From the NCBI GenBank assembly GCA_032433765.1, contig JAVIAB010000008.1, forward strand, positions 37,707,491 to 37,771,490: DNA of 64,000 nucleotides, written 5' to 3'. The notes under the pieces were generated by a model. The model saw only the letters and a program-made list of their open reading frames with translations. It did no database searches and was not told the origin of the DNA. Source of the stretch: Megaustenia siamemsis. Taxonomy: Eukaryota > Mollusca > Gastropoda > Stylommatophora > Ariophantidae. Both the position numbers and the translations under genes were made by a program. Positions 33,530-45,900 of the stretch are shown piece after piece. Within the stretch, counting starts at the first letter, position 1, and every line of letters begins with the position of its first letter.

Positions 33530-34060
33530 CTCGACTTCATCCTGCACATCCTCTGTTCCACTCGACTTCATCCTGTCACATCCTCTGTTCCACTCGACTT
33601 CATCCTGTCACATCCTCTGTTCCACTCGACTTCATCCTGTCATATCCTCTGTTTCCACTCGACTTCATCCTGTCACATCCTCTGTTCCACTCGACTTCAT
33701 CCTGTCACATCCTCTGTTCCACTCGACTTCATCCTGTCACATCCTCTGTTCCACTCGACTTCATCCTGTCATATCCTCTGTTCCACTCGACTTCATCCTG
33801 TCACATCCTCTGTTCCACTCTACTTCATCCTGTCACATCCTGTTCCACTCGACTTCATCCTGTCACATCCTCTGTTCCACTCGACTTCATCCTGTCACAT
33901 CCTCTCTTCCACTCTACTTCATCCTGTCACATCTCTGTTCCACTCAACTTCATCCTGTCACATCCTCTGTTTCCACTCGACTTCATCCTGTCACATCCTC
34001 TCTTCCACTCTACTTCATCCTGTCACATCCTCTCTTCCACTCTACTTCATTCTTTATCTT
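33530..34060. repeat. 32-bp minisatellite, about 16 copies
   Basis: Unit containing CCACTCGACTTCATCCTGTC and ACATCCTCTGTT, with a few 1-bp indels. It starts at the gap edge, so the array may be longer. Open frames that cross the gap and array are artefacts. Confidence 0.95.
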
Positions 34061-35295
34061 TATCCCTCGATTTTTAATTTAGTAGACATCACATCACTTT
34101 GACAAATCAGTAAGTTTCCAGTTTCCTTCAACAGAGTGTGTTGTGCACTAATGGTTCCTTGTTGGTTGTACACACACTAGTTCACTCATGCAGAATGTGG
34201 TTACTGCCTGTTTCAAATTATTGCATTCTGTAGAAAGCTTTCCACTGGTAGCAGAGCAAGCTAAGTTACAGGTTATCAAGATCGCCCTTCAGCATGTCTG
34301 TCACCACAGATGCATCTCATTACTGCATTGCCAATCTCTCTACATCACATCCTTATTCTTTATCTCAGTCTAGCTAAGTCTTTCAGATTAAGAGGACTTT
34401 TCAGCTAATAACTAGATTAATGATTGCAGCTACTTTTATATAAACTAGGCATAGAATGAACATAAGTTTAAATGTTTACAGAATGCAAATTGAATTTTAT
34501 TGCTTTATAATAATAAAAATATAACTGAATAACTTTTTCTTCACCGTTTTCATGAATTTTCAATTTCACCATGCTACTCCTTTATCTGCCACATGTTTTG
34601 CTGTTACTTCTGCACACATTCTACTTTATTTTTTATTAGACTTTCATTTTCATTCTTTTTATAGTTTATAAAAGTTTGTTTTTAGATTTTATAGTTGATG
34701 TATCAGTCATTTTTCTAGTACGCAACTGGATAGATTCTTCTAAACAACACCCCCCCCCCCTTCCCATAGTAAAAATGCTAATGTTGCATAGAGGTTCACA
34801 GGTGGTTAGAGGAATAACCAACCGTAATGCTTAACGAAGAGTGATTTAAAAACTACTTGCTGAAATAGCCCACTAGTTTTAGCTTTATCTGAGGTTTTTT
34901 TTTGTCAGGAAGAAAGATGTAGAACAGATCAATATTTATAGATTTGAGAAAGTTGATAGTGGTAAAGAATCTTATACTGTTAGTAGATAAATAGGATTAA
35001 AATATTACTTTTAGGGTAATCTAAGTTTATTTATGCAAGTGTGACACTAAAGTAATCCATGTAAAAATAGTTCATGTAAAGAATTAATCGGAATAACAAT
35101 TGAGTCACATGCTCATAAGTCCTCAGAGTAAAAATTTGCATCTATTTAGGGTGACCTGGCATGGTGCTGACTATATTGTCCATAAATTTGATGGTTCTTG
35201 AATATTTTTTTTGTTCGCCAGCTTTTATCTCTGACGAAGTCCCTAGTGACTGACTAGGAACTGAATTTTGAATGTTAATCCATTTTTTCCTGGCA
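34061..35295. other. unannotated, possible SRM intron or upstream region
   Basis: No missing spermidine-synthase exon and no element recognised. A C10 tract is near 34750. Confidence 0.45.
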
Positions 35296-35299
35296 GCCT

Positions 35300-35530
35300 T
35301 GTTCACAGGGGTTCCTTGCCGAACAGGAAGGTAACTCCGTCTTTGGAGGTACTCATATTTTTCCGTCCATGAGTAATGGTTTCAAACCGGGCCTCGCTAC
35401 TGAGACCAGTAGTGGGTTTCTGCAGAGAGAAATCATAAATAAAAATCCCAACTGATGGAGCCGGGATTTGAACCCACAACCTGTCTCGAGGCTGGCATCT
35501 TGCCCATGACACCAACCAGTCCTCATGAAA
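35300..35530 (-). mobile_element. SINE family B (tRNA-derived)
   Basis: The minus strand starts near 35530 with a tRNA-like head: an A-box-like GGTTGGTGTCATGGGCAAG, then CTCGAGACAGGTTGTGGGTT and a B-box-like GGTTCAAATCC. The body CATCAGTTGGGATTTTTATT is shared with 3078-3243. No target duplication identified. Confidence 0.75.
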
Positions 35531-35809
35531 GAACAATGTAATGTACACTCTTCTCTTCCTCTTACACATTCCTTAGTGTTGAGAGATACAGTTTTGTTCC
35601 AACCATTTTTGCAGCCTCGACAATTTGTCTATTTATCCTGTTGTCTGCCTGGATATTGTCAGTCCATCTTGCTCCCTGCCATCTTCTTCCATCACTTTTG
35701 ATATGTTTAGTATGGTATAGAATCTCTTGGCTTTTTTTTCCCCCTAGATTAATAAACCATTTCAGTTATCTCTGTAGTTTAGAATTGATTCAATGCACAC
35801 TCTCTTGCA

Positions 35810-36155
35810 ATACCAGTGGATAAAGAGATACATCAAAGACGATGGCGATGGATAGGACACACACTACGAAGCCAACTGAGAGTATTACACAAAAGGCCCT
35901 TTTTTGGAATCCCCAGGGGAAAAGACAAAGAAGAAGACCAAGGTCTTCTTGGAGAAGAACAGATCGAAGCAGAGATGAAGATGATGGGGAAGACACGGAT
36001 GATCTTAAAAGAATTGCAAAAAACAGAATGACTTGGAAAGTGTTTATTGAAGACCTATGCTCCACTGGGAGCTAAAAAGGTAGAAGACACGCTCTTGCGT
36101 CATTTCCAATTCTCTCTTCTGGTCATTCCAAGAGCATTTCTCAAACTATCTCTAG
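35810..36155 (+). mobile_element. LINE C-terminal fragment with indels
   Basis: WRWIGHTLR and, in another frame, ALFWNPQGKRQRRRPRSSW, KRIAKNRMTWKVFIEDLCST form a typical RTE-like C-terminus. At least one frameshift near 35870. A minus-strand relative of the flanking sequence is at 57700-57930. Confidence 0.75.
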
Positions 36156-36159
36156 TGCT

Positions 36160-36625
36160 TGTTTCCTTTGTTTATTCCTGAGAAACCATGAGTGACACTG
36201 ATAGCTCAAAGTAGGAATGAATATTTGAAGTAATAAATGAACACTGACACAATTTATGGCCTAGTGTGACACTGAATTGCTTAAAGAACCCAATGCAACA
36301 AAACCTAACACCACCATATTACCCATATATCTTATGCATGGAACGAGCACATAATCAAATTTTTCCCCAATGTCTCTAGGCCATGACAGATGATTTTTGT
36401 TCAGTTATCTTGCCTGGTGTAATTTTACTACCAGTCATAACTTGATGAATGTCAACAAAATAGTTTATTTATTCATTAATTAGTGTCACCATTCTCGTGT
36501 CTCCATTCTTGTCTCCATTCTTTATCTGAACAGATCTTTCCAGGGCCTTGAGTGGATGCCATTGATACCTCTGATCCTAGTTGCGAATGTCAGTTTTGGC
36601 TAAGCAGGAGTGTAGACATTGACAT
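36160..36625. other. nothing recognised
   Basis: AT-rich sequence without open frames. It lies upstream of the first visible SRM exon. Confidence 0.45.
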
Positions 36626-36629
36626 GGTC

Positions 36630-36790
36630 AAAAGTTCTTTAAATGAAGTTTGAAATTGAGCATTTCTTCAAAAGTTCTTTAATGAAGTTTGAAATTGAGC
36701 ATTTCTTCAAAAGTTCTTTAAATGAAGTTTGAAATTGAGCATTTCTTCAAAAGTTCTTTAAATGAAGTTTGAAATTGACATTTCTTCAAA
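36630..36790. repeat. 39-bp minisatellite, 4 copies
   Basis: Unit with AAAGTTCTTTAAATGAAGTT and TGAAATTGAGCATTTCTTC. It ends about 35 bp before the first visible SRM exon and so forms the end of that intron. Confidence 0.92.
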
Positions 36791-36825
36791 ACTTCTTACA
36801 TGCTGTTTTGACACAATTATTTCAG

Positions 36826-36916
36826 GTTCTTGTTATAGGTGGTGGTGATGGCGGAGTTGTCAGAGAAGCCTTGAAATGAAAGTGTACGAGAAGTTGTGTT
36901 GTGTGAAATTGACCAG
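36826..36916 (+). CDS. SRM: SRM exon a: SAM-binding loop, 2-nt deletion
   Basis: Acceptor TTATTTCAG, donor GTAACC. Encodes VLVIGGGDGGVVREALK, then after a missing two bases at 36876/36877 (which creates an in-frame TGA) ESVREVVLCEIDQ. With two bases restored the exon has 31 whole codons and is phase 0 at both ends. Confidence 0.85.
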
Positions 36917-39900
36917 GTAACCACTGAAATTTGAACATTGTTGTACTTGTGATATTAACATAGACAATGGTAATAGAGATCAGTGGTCATGTACCTGTGG
37001 TTCAGCATTTTATCCGACATGCTAAAATGACATAAAAATGATTCAGGTAGTCATTGAGTGCTGTCTCCACATCGAAGGTTGGCTACAATTAAGCACCATT
37101 CTGTTCTGTTTCTTGAATTTGGTAATGCAGGCTGTTGTAGGCTGACTTTCTCTATTGATGTTCCTCGTCCATGTTAGTCTTGGTCTGCCTCTGGCTCTTT
37201 TACCTTGTATTTTCCTTTCCAAGATTACTTTTAGTAGGCTTCTGTGTCTTAACATGCCCTAAAAATCTCATTTATCTTTGGTTGAATTGTTTAGTAGTTC
37301 TCTTTTCATTTTTAGTTTTAAGACTTTTTTTTCCCCATCAAATTCTTCATATTCTTGTATAAATCCACATTTCAAAGTCTTCAATTTTCTGTTCTGATTT
37401 TGTGTTTAATGATTTCTGCACCATATGTGAATGTTGAAGATATAACATTCAGGTAGTGGGAATGATTTTAGTTTTGCTGAAATTATTCCACCTTTTTAAT
37501 GTGCCACATAAAATAATCTGTGTGTTTGTGAAATGGCTGTCATGTTGTTTATTGAAAAAAATAAAAGCTGTACTCAATTGTGTAGTGAAATATATCCATG
37601 TCCTGTTAAATAATTAATTTTAAGTTTGCTCTAATAGGCACCAATGTACAAGACATTAACTGTCTTAAGATAATCCTGTTTTAACTCCTTTAGGATTCCT
37701 GTTTTCTTTAACTCCTTTAGGATAATCCTGTTTTCTCTTTACTCCTTAGGATAATCCATTTTTAAAAACTCCTTTAGGATAATCCATTTTTAAAAACTCC
37801 TTTAGGATAATCCATTTTTTAAAACTCTTTTAGGATATCCATTTTTTTAAAACTCTTTTAGGATAATCCATTTTTTTAACTCTTTTAGGATAATCCATTT
37901 TTTTAACTCCTTTAGGATAATCCATTTTTTTTAACTCCTTTAGGATAATCCACTATTCTTTGACTCCTTTAGGATAATCCACTATTCTTTGACTCCTTTA
38001 GGATATCCACTATTCTTTGACTCCTTTAGGATAATCCAGTTTTCTTTGACTCCTTTAGGATAATCCACTATTCTTTGACTCCTTTAGGATAATCCACTAT
38101 TTCTTTGACTCCTTTAGGATAATCCACTATTCTTTGACTCCTTTAGGATAATCCACTTCTTTACTCCTTTAGGATAATACACTATTCTTTGACTCCTTTA
38201 GGATAATCCACTATTCTTTGACTCCTTTAGGATAATAGTTTTAACTCCTTTAATAAGATAATACACTGTTTTAACTCCTTTAAGATAATACACTGTTTTA
38301 ACTCCTTTAAGATAATACACTGTTTTAACTCCTTTAAGATAATACACTGTTTTAACTCCTTTAAGATAATACACTGTTTTAACTCCTTTAAGATAATACA
38401 CTGTTTTAAACTCCTTTAAGATAATACACTGTTTTAACTCCTTTAAGATAATCCATTTTTTAAAAACTCCTTTAGGATAATCCAGTTTTCTTTGACTCCT
38501 TTAGGATAATCCAGTTTTCTTTGACTCCTTTAGGATAATCCCATTTTCTTTGACCCCATAGGATAATCTGCTGTTAACTTGTTTGATGTGTGAGATGGAC
38601 AAGGTATTATTACCGAATGAGTGAACCTGGATTTACCCTCCCAATTACATAACTTATAACATTTTGTGTCCGTGCACACAACCTGAAGACCCTAGATTTA
38701 AAGGGACTTCTAGGCCATGTTACTGTTTCGTGAGAGTCAAAGTAGGTCACAATATGATGCCTAGGTCTGTGAACTAGTGTAGTTTAGAAAGTTTCCATTT
38801 GGAAGACTCTACTCTCTTCCCCCCCCCCCCCCCCCCAAAAAAAAAAAAATTTTTAAATAATGCGCAAAATCGAGGGGAATAATTGAGAGGTAAATCAAGT
38901 GGAGGCTTTTAAGCTATAAACTCTGGCCTGAGAACTAGATAACATCTTGGACACATTTTACATTTTGCCCACAGATGTTTGTTACAGTGTGTCATTCATC
39001 TAAATGGTTGTAACATATAAAACATCCTCAGGTTATGCTTAGACTGCTATAACTCAACCATCTCTTTAGATTTAAAGGATCAAATTTTAATTGTAACTAA
39101 AAAAAAATATGCTGCACTGAGGTAATTTGGAGAGGCACAAATATTACAGCTCACTGGAAACATTGACGACATGTATGCCCATATATGGTAGATGAGGCAG
39201 AAAATAAAAATCATGGCACATAACTTAACTGTAATTCAAACTGACATCTGAAAATATCTGGCGAGCAGTGATTCAAACCAACATCTGAAAATGCCTGGTC
39301 AGCAAATGATAATTTAAACTAACATCTGAAAATACCTGGCCAGCACACGTAATTTTAACTAACATCTGAAAAACCTGGCCAGTAAATGGTAATTCAAACT
39401 GACATCTGAAAATACCTGGCCAGCAAATAGTAATTCAAACTGATATCTGAAAATACCTGGCCAGCAAACGGTAATTCAAACTGATATCTGAAAATACCTG
39501 GCCAGCAAATGGTAATTCAAACTGACATCTGAAAATACCTGGCCAGCAAATGGTAATTCAAACTGACATCTGAAAATACCTGGCCAGCAAATGGTAATTC
39601 AAACTGACATCTGAAAATACCTGGCCAGCAAATGGTAATTCAAACTGACATCTGAAAATACCTGGCCAGCAAAACGGTAATTCAAACTGACATCTGAAAA
39701 TACCTGGCCAGCAAAAAGTAATTCAAACTGACATCTGAGAATATCTGGCCAGTAAAAAGTAATTCAAACTGACATCTGAAAATATCTGACCAGTAAAAAG
39801 TAATTCAAACTGACATCTGAAAATATCTGACCAGTAAAAAGTAATTCAAACTGACGTCTACATATATATTTGCTAAGAAATTTAATGTAAATTTTTTGGG

Positions 39901-42900
39901 TCTTTTTTTTTGGTCATGAGTTATCTATTGTTTTGGCACTTATTGTAGCATATTTAATTTTAACCCAGGTTGTGATAGATGTTTGCAAGAAACACCTGCC
40001 CCATATGTCCAGCTGTCTTAATGACCTAGAGTCAACATTCAAGTTGGAGACGGTGTTGAGTATGTCCAAAGTCACCCAGGAGAGTTTGATATTATTATAA
40101 CAGACGCTCCTGACCCAGAAGGTAAGAGCATGTGTATGCAGAGTTAGTTGCCTTGGATAAAGTTTATACACTGGTGGTTAAAGTAATTGGCCATGTTGCA
40201 ATCACGTCTTTGTCATTCTGCTTTCACATTAGTCATGAAAAGTGTCTGTAATGTTGAGGCCTTAAAGATGTACCTTGTCACGTGCCCATTGACGCTTGTC
40301 GCGTGCCAGTTTCAGTTTTTTATAGCCATGAACCACTGCGTAACTTTGCATATATTAAACAGCATCAAGAAGTTGCTTCTGGATATTTTGAAAGTGCAAA
40401 GTATTGAAAATGAAATAAGCGTTGTATTTGGTAAAGGGCACATTAATAAGATAGGCCATGTTACTGCAAAGAGGCCTTCACATAGCATAGGGTAGCACAA
40501 ACAAATCACAAATTGATAAATTACAAAAATCCTTTATAGATTTTTTTACTTCTGAAATGTAAATTTTGCCTTTGTAATTACCAAATTTAAAATCAGGCTG
40601 TAGCATAATTTTGTTAGTAATGTAAGCTGTGAATGTAATTTTGTAATCGCAGTCAAATCCTTAGGTAAATAATGCATAGTAAGTGAATAACAATAGTAAT
40701 AATTAAGTAATCAATTCGGATTCAGAAAAGGCAAAAGCTGTACTGATGCTATATTTACATTGAGACAACTATGTGAAAAAATCAGAATATGACCGAAACC
40801 TAAATATAGTTAGTGTATATAGATCAGGAAAAAGCGTTTGACCTTGTGGACAGAAACAAACTTTGGCAAACTCTAGAAACCTACTGTGTAGCAGGACAAC
40901 TACTAGATAATATAATGGCACTATATAAAAACAGCGGGAGCCGCGATAGCTCAGTGGTTAGTGAACTGGACTACTACGGACAAGGGGTAGGGTTCGATCC
41001 CAACCGACGGCTCCGGTTCACCCAGCCTTAAATGGGTACCGGATTTTTTCTGGAAAGTAAAGCAGCACGGGCGTAATGCCGACCACATTACCCCAAAAAT
41101 CATGTGCTGAAGGTCTGTAAAATATAGGGTCACTAACACCATATTCCCTATATGCCACTTGGCGTGACGGGGGGGTACTTTACTTTTTTTTTTTTATATA
41201 AAAACAGCCAAAGTGCCGTTACAACATCGGAAGGTCTAGAATGGTTTCAGGTAAGACAAGGATGTGTCCTCTCGCTACTCATCATATATATGGACAAAAT
41301 AAATCAGGAAACAACCAATAAGGAAAAATCAAATAATAACATAGAGGTAGGAAATTCCAACATCAATGAGCTACTCTTTGCAGACGGCCAATGCCTAATA
41401 TATGAGGATGAAAACCTGCTACAACAGCATTTAACATCTCTAGACAAAAGCTGCACAAACTACAGTATGAAAATTAACACAGCAAAAACAGAGGCTATGA
41501 GAGTAAGCAAATTAAGACACCCAATAAACATTAAGATGAAAGATAAAGAAATAAAACAAGTAGAGGAATTCAAGTATTTGGGCACAATATTCACAGAAGA
41601 TGGAAAACTAGACAGAAATTGACATGAGAATACAAAAAGCAAATACTGTCACATACCAGATTTCACCATTGCTAAGACATCCAAACATTTCTATGCCAGC
41701 TAAGCAACAAATAATAAATAGCATTTTCATACCAACTTTGTGCTATGAAAGTTAAACATGGACCCTTTCTAAATCCCATTTAAGAAAGATCAATACATGT
41801 GAGATGCGATGCTTGAGAAAAGTAACAAACAAGAAGAAGAAATAGAATACCAATGAAACCATAAGAAAAATGGTAGGAACAAAATCCTGCCAAGAATATA
41901 TAGAACAACTTAAATGGTTTGGCCACCTGGGCAGAATGAACCCTTAAAATCATCATCAATGGCGTTCTCCTCGAATGCATTGAAAAAGACCAAGAGGAAG
42001 ACCAGAAGAAGATGGATAGATGCAGTGACAGAGACATGTAACAACATAGGAAAAACACTAATAATTCATTTCGAGCAGCTCAAGAACGACAAATGATATA
42101 AACCACGACATCTTTTAGGTATCAGTGAAAAGAGAAGAGATGATGGATAGATACAGAGACATGTAATAACAAAGGAAAATCACTAATTCAGACAGTTCGA
42201 GCAGCTCAAGAATGACTAATGATATAAACCACGACACCTTTTAGGTATCAGTGAAAAGAGAAAAGAAGATGGATAGATACAGAGACATGTAACAACAAAG
42301 GAAAATCACTAATTCAGACAGTTCGAGCAGCTCAAGAACGACAAATGATATAAAACACACCTTTTAGGTATCAGAGAAAAGAAGATGGATAGATACAGTG
42401 ACAGAAACATGTAACAACAAAGAAAAATCACTAATTCAGCACAGTTCAAGCAGCTCAAGAACGACAAATGATATAAACCACGACACCTTTTAGGTATCAG
42501 TGAAAAGAGAAAAGAAGATGGATAGATGCAGTGATAGAGACATGTAACAACAAAGGAAAATCACTAATTCAGACAGTTCGAGCAGCTCAATAACAACAAA
42601 TGATATAAACCATGACACCTTTAAGGTATCGATGAAAAGAGAAAAGGATAGATACAGTGACAGAAACATGTAACAACAAAGGAAAATCACTAATTCAGAC
42701 AGTTCGAGCAGCTCAAGAACGACAAATGATATAAACCACGACACCTTTTAGGTATCAGTGAAAAGAGAAAAGAAGATGGATAGATACAGTGACAGAAACA
42801 TGTAACAACAAAGAAAAATCACTAATTCAGACAGTTCAAGCAGCTCAAGAATGACAAAGGATATAAACCACACCTTTAAGGTGTCTGTGAAAAGAGAAGA

Positions 42901-45900
42901 AAAATGACTAGCTCAGTCTGTGCTTGTAGATTAACCTGTTTTGATTTAGGTCCCATTGATAAAAATTAACATCACAATAGTTCTTTGAATAGCTATATTT
43001 AGCTGTTTAATTTTATTGTGGAGGTTAATGTAGCATTGTGGTATTTCCGCAGGGGTAGCAGAAGCTTTATATCAAAGGAAATTCTATCAAGATCTGAAAT
43101 CAGCACTAAAGAAAGATGGAATTGCCAGTTGTCAAGGTATGAAAGCTGACATTTGTCTTCTTTTACAGCTTTCAACTTTAATAACAGATTGTTTCACAAA
43201 CTTCAGTTTCTTTCAAAATGAAGAGTTAAAATGCAAAGTTTCAAATTATTGTCCTGCAAGTTTGTGGTATTGTTACCAGTGGCAGCACAGTGAAGTCAAT
43301 ATGTTGTATAGCGGTGGTCATCCTTTTGAGACATGCTAACAAGTTCATGTCATCCTTGAGTAGTGTTTATATATAGATTTATTGACAATTTAATTTATGT
43401 AGTGATTCATCACGTCTCCTTTCCTCCTAGTCTTCAGGACACCCCTGGGCAAGGTGGAGCTCCCGTTTAGCCTTCCCTATCAGGGTTATGTGAAGCCATT
43501 GGAGCAGGTGGTGGATGGCGTTGTGGGAGCAGCCGACAAGCAACAAGAAAGGTCTGTCTGAATAGTAAGAAAACAGAAGTAATGGTTATATCGAAGAAAC
43601 AATCACCACCATCATGCAGTATAAAAATAAACGAGACAAATCTGAAACAAGGGCAACGTTTCAAATACCTGGGCACAATAATATCAGATGGGAGATGCAC
43701 CACAGAATAAAAAGCAGAATAGCTCAGGCCAAAATGGCATTTCAGAAAATGAAAATATCTTATGCAACAAATCTATGTCAATAAAAATGAGAAAGAGTTC
43801 ACCGGTGCTATATAGAACCAATTCTGACCTATGGAAGCGAATCATGGACAGTAGACAAACAAATGAAAAGACGATTAGAGGCCACAGAGATGGGATTTCT
43901 AAGAATGTTGAAAGTTCCCTGGACAGCTAAAAAGACCAATGAGGAAGTTCTCAAAGAGGCCAACATAAAAAGGAGCTCTTAAAAAACATCAGAAAGAAGC
44001 AATCAACATTTTTTGGGCACATCATGAGAAGAGGAAAGTTGGAATACTTGGTTACAACTGGCAAAATAAAAGGGAAGGGATCACGGGAGACAAAGAGAAA
44101 ATACTGAATAGCTTGGTGTCATGGCATGGAAAACAGTCAACAACAGAACTGATACGATGCACTGTAGATAGAAGATTGTGGAGGGACATGATCACCTACG
44201 CCAACCGGTATGGCACATGATGATGAGTGATTCATATTACATGAGTGAAGTAGTCGTTACCTTCAACTGTGGGCATGCGTTTACATTTTCCAAGCCATCC
44301 TGTTTGGTGCCATTTTGTCTTCCCGATCTTTGTCCTTGCTTCTACCTGTCAAGTATATTTTGGCCTGCGTCTACCTGTCGAGTATATTTTGGCCATTCTT
44401 CATCTCCTCCCTTGGGAATTCAAAAAAGGGGGTGGGGGTGTCTTGTTAAGCAATAGATGCTCTCAGTTGAATCGTGCGGTGTGTAAATGAGTGTAGTAGA
44501 AAGTTTTACATTAAAAATGTCACATACAGAACCCAGTGAAACATTTGATGGAAAAATCTATGGGGATGAATGAAAGTCAATTCAGATTAGCACACATGAG
44601 GATATGGGGGAAGATATGACTAATTTTAAGCTCATGTACTTAAGGGCAACAGCTTAACAAGATTCTAATTTCTCCCAATGTCTTTGGAAATATGTGGGAG
44701 GGGGGATTAGTGGCAACAGCTGAAAAAATATCCTTTCTTCCCAGCGCCCATTGAAATAGTGGGGGGGGGGGGGGATATGTCCAGTATAACATCGGTAGGC
44801 AGAGATCCTATGCCTTTCCCCCCGCTGTCTGTGGAAATAGACAAAATCCAGAGACAAAGACAACTCAATAACCTAGAAGTGCCAATCCATGTTGAAGTTT
44901 GATGTGTAGAAGACACAAAATATTGCAGCTGTATACTACAACTTCATCGACTTCAAAAAAGCATTTGATAGTATTCATAGAGATTCTTTGTGGAAAATTC
45001 TGAAGCAATATGGCTTACCATCAAAAATCATAAATATTATCAAAGACATGTATGATGGTTACACATGTGCAGTTCGAACAGAGGAAGGACTGAGCGAATG
45101 TTTCCCAATAGAAACTGGGGTTAAACAAGGATGTATTTTATCGCCCTTGTTATTTGGAATTGTTATGGACTTCATAATGAAGAAATGCTGCACTGGTAAT
45201 AAAGGCATCGAATGGATACAAGGAGACCATTTGGAGGACCTGGACTTTGCTGATGACATAGTTCTCATCAGCAATCAGATAAAAACGATGCAGGAAAACA
45301 CAAATGAACTATCATCAATAGCCAGCAAAATTGGGCTTGAGGTCAATCATGAAAAGACTAAAGTCATGAAAAGTTTAATTCCAACAAGTGACAAAATATA
45401 CATGGAAAACAAACCAGTAGAAGAGATCGATCACTTCATCTATCTTGGAAGTCACATTGATCGAGAAGGGGATACGAGCAAAGAAATTAGAATCAGACTG
45501 GCTAAAGCAGCAATGTCTTTCAGAAGCCTTGAAAAGTTGTGGAAATCAAAACTCATTAGCACAAACACAAAACTTAGGCTATTCAAATCAAATGTACTAT
45601 CAACCCTTACGTATGCGTGTGAAAGCTGGAAAACAACAAGAGATATAGAAACAAAGTTGAACGCATTCGAAAATAAATGTCTAAGGAAAATACTTGGTAT
45701 AGAATGGAACGAATTCAAAACAAACGAGGAAATTAGAGAAATCGCCAATCAACCACTAATATCTTCAGTAATAAAGAAAAGACGATGGTCATACGTTGGA
45801 CATGTGATGAGAAGAGATAATAATCGAATAGCAAAGCAAGCCCTCATATGGGAAACAACAGGTAAAAGAAAAAGAGGAAGACCCAGGGAGACACTGAGAA

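Noticed and set aside
33283..34102. ORFs spanning the N run and a 32-bp array
   Set aside because: They cross an assembly gap and read antisense through the transposase and along a minisatellite.
37655..39862. CRISPR-like arrays
   Set aside because: Regular repeats lack unique spacers and cas genes, and the context is an animal genome.
40941..41015. tRNA gene
   Set aside because: A and B boxes are present, but the sequence continues into a SINE body, has target duplications and occurs three times. It is a tRNA-derived SINE head.
43434..43531. Missing SRM exon
   Set aside because: Inclusion after exon c gives a stop, whereas exon c joins exon d in phase. The peptide does not resemble the family.
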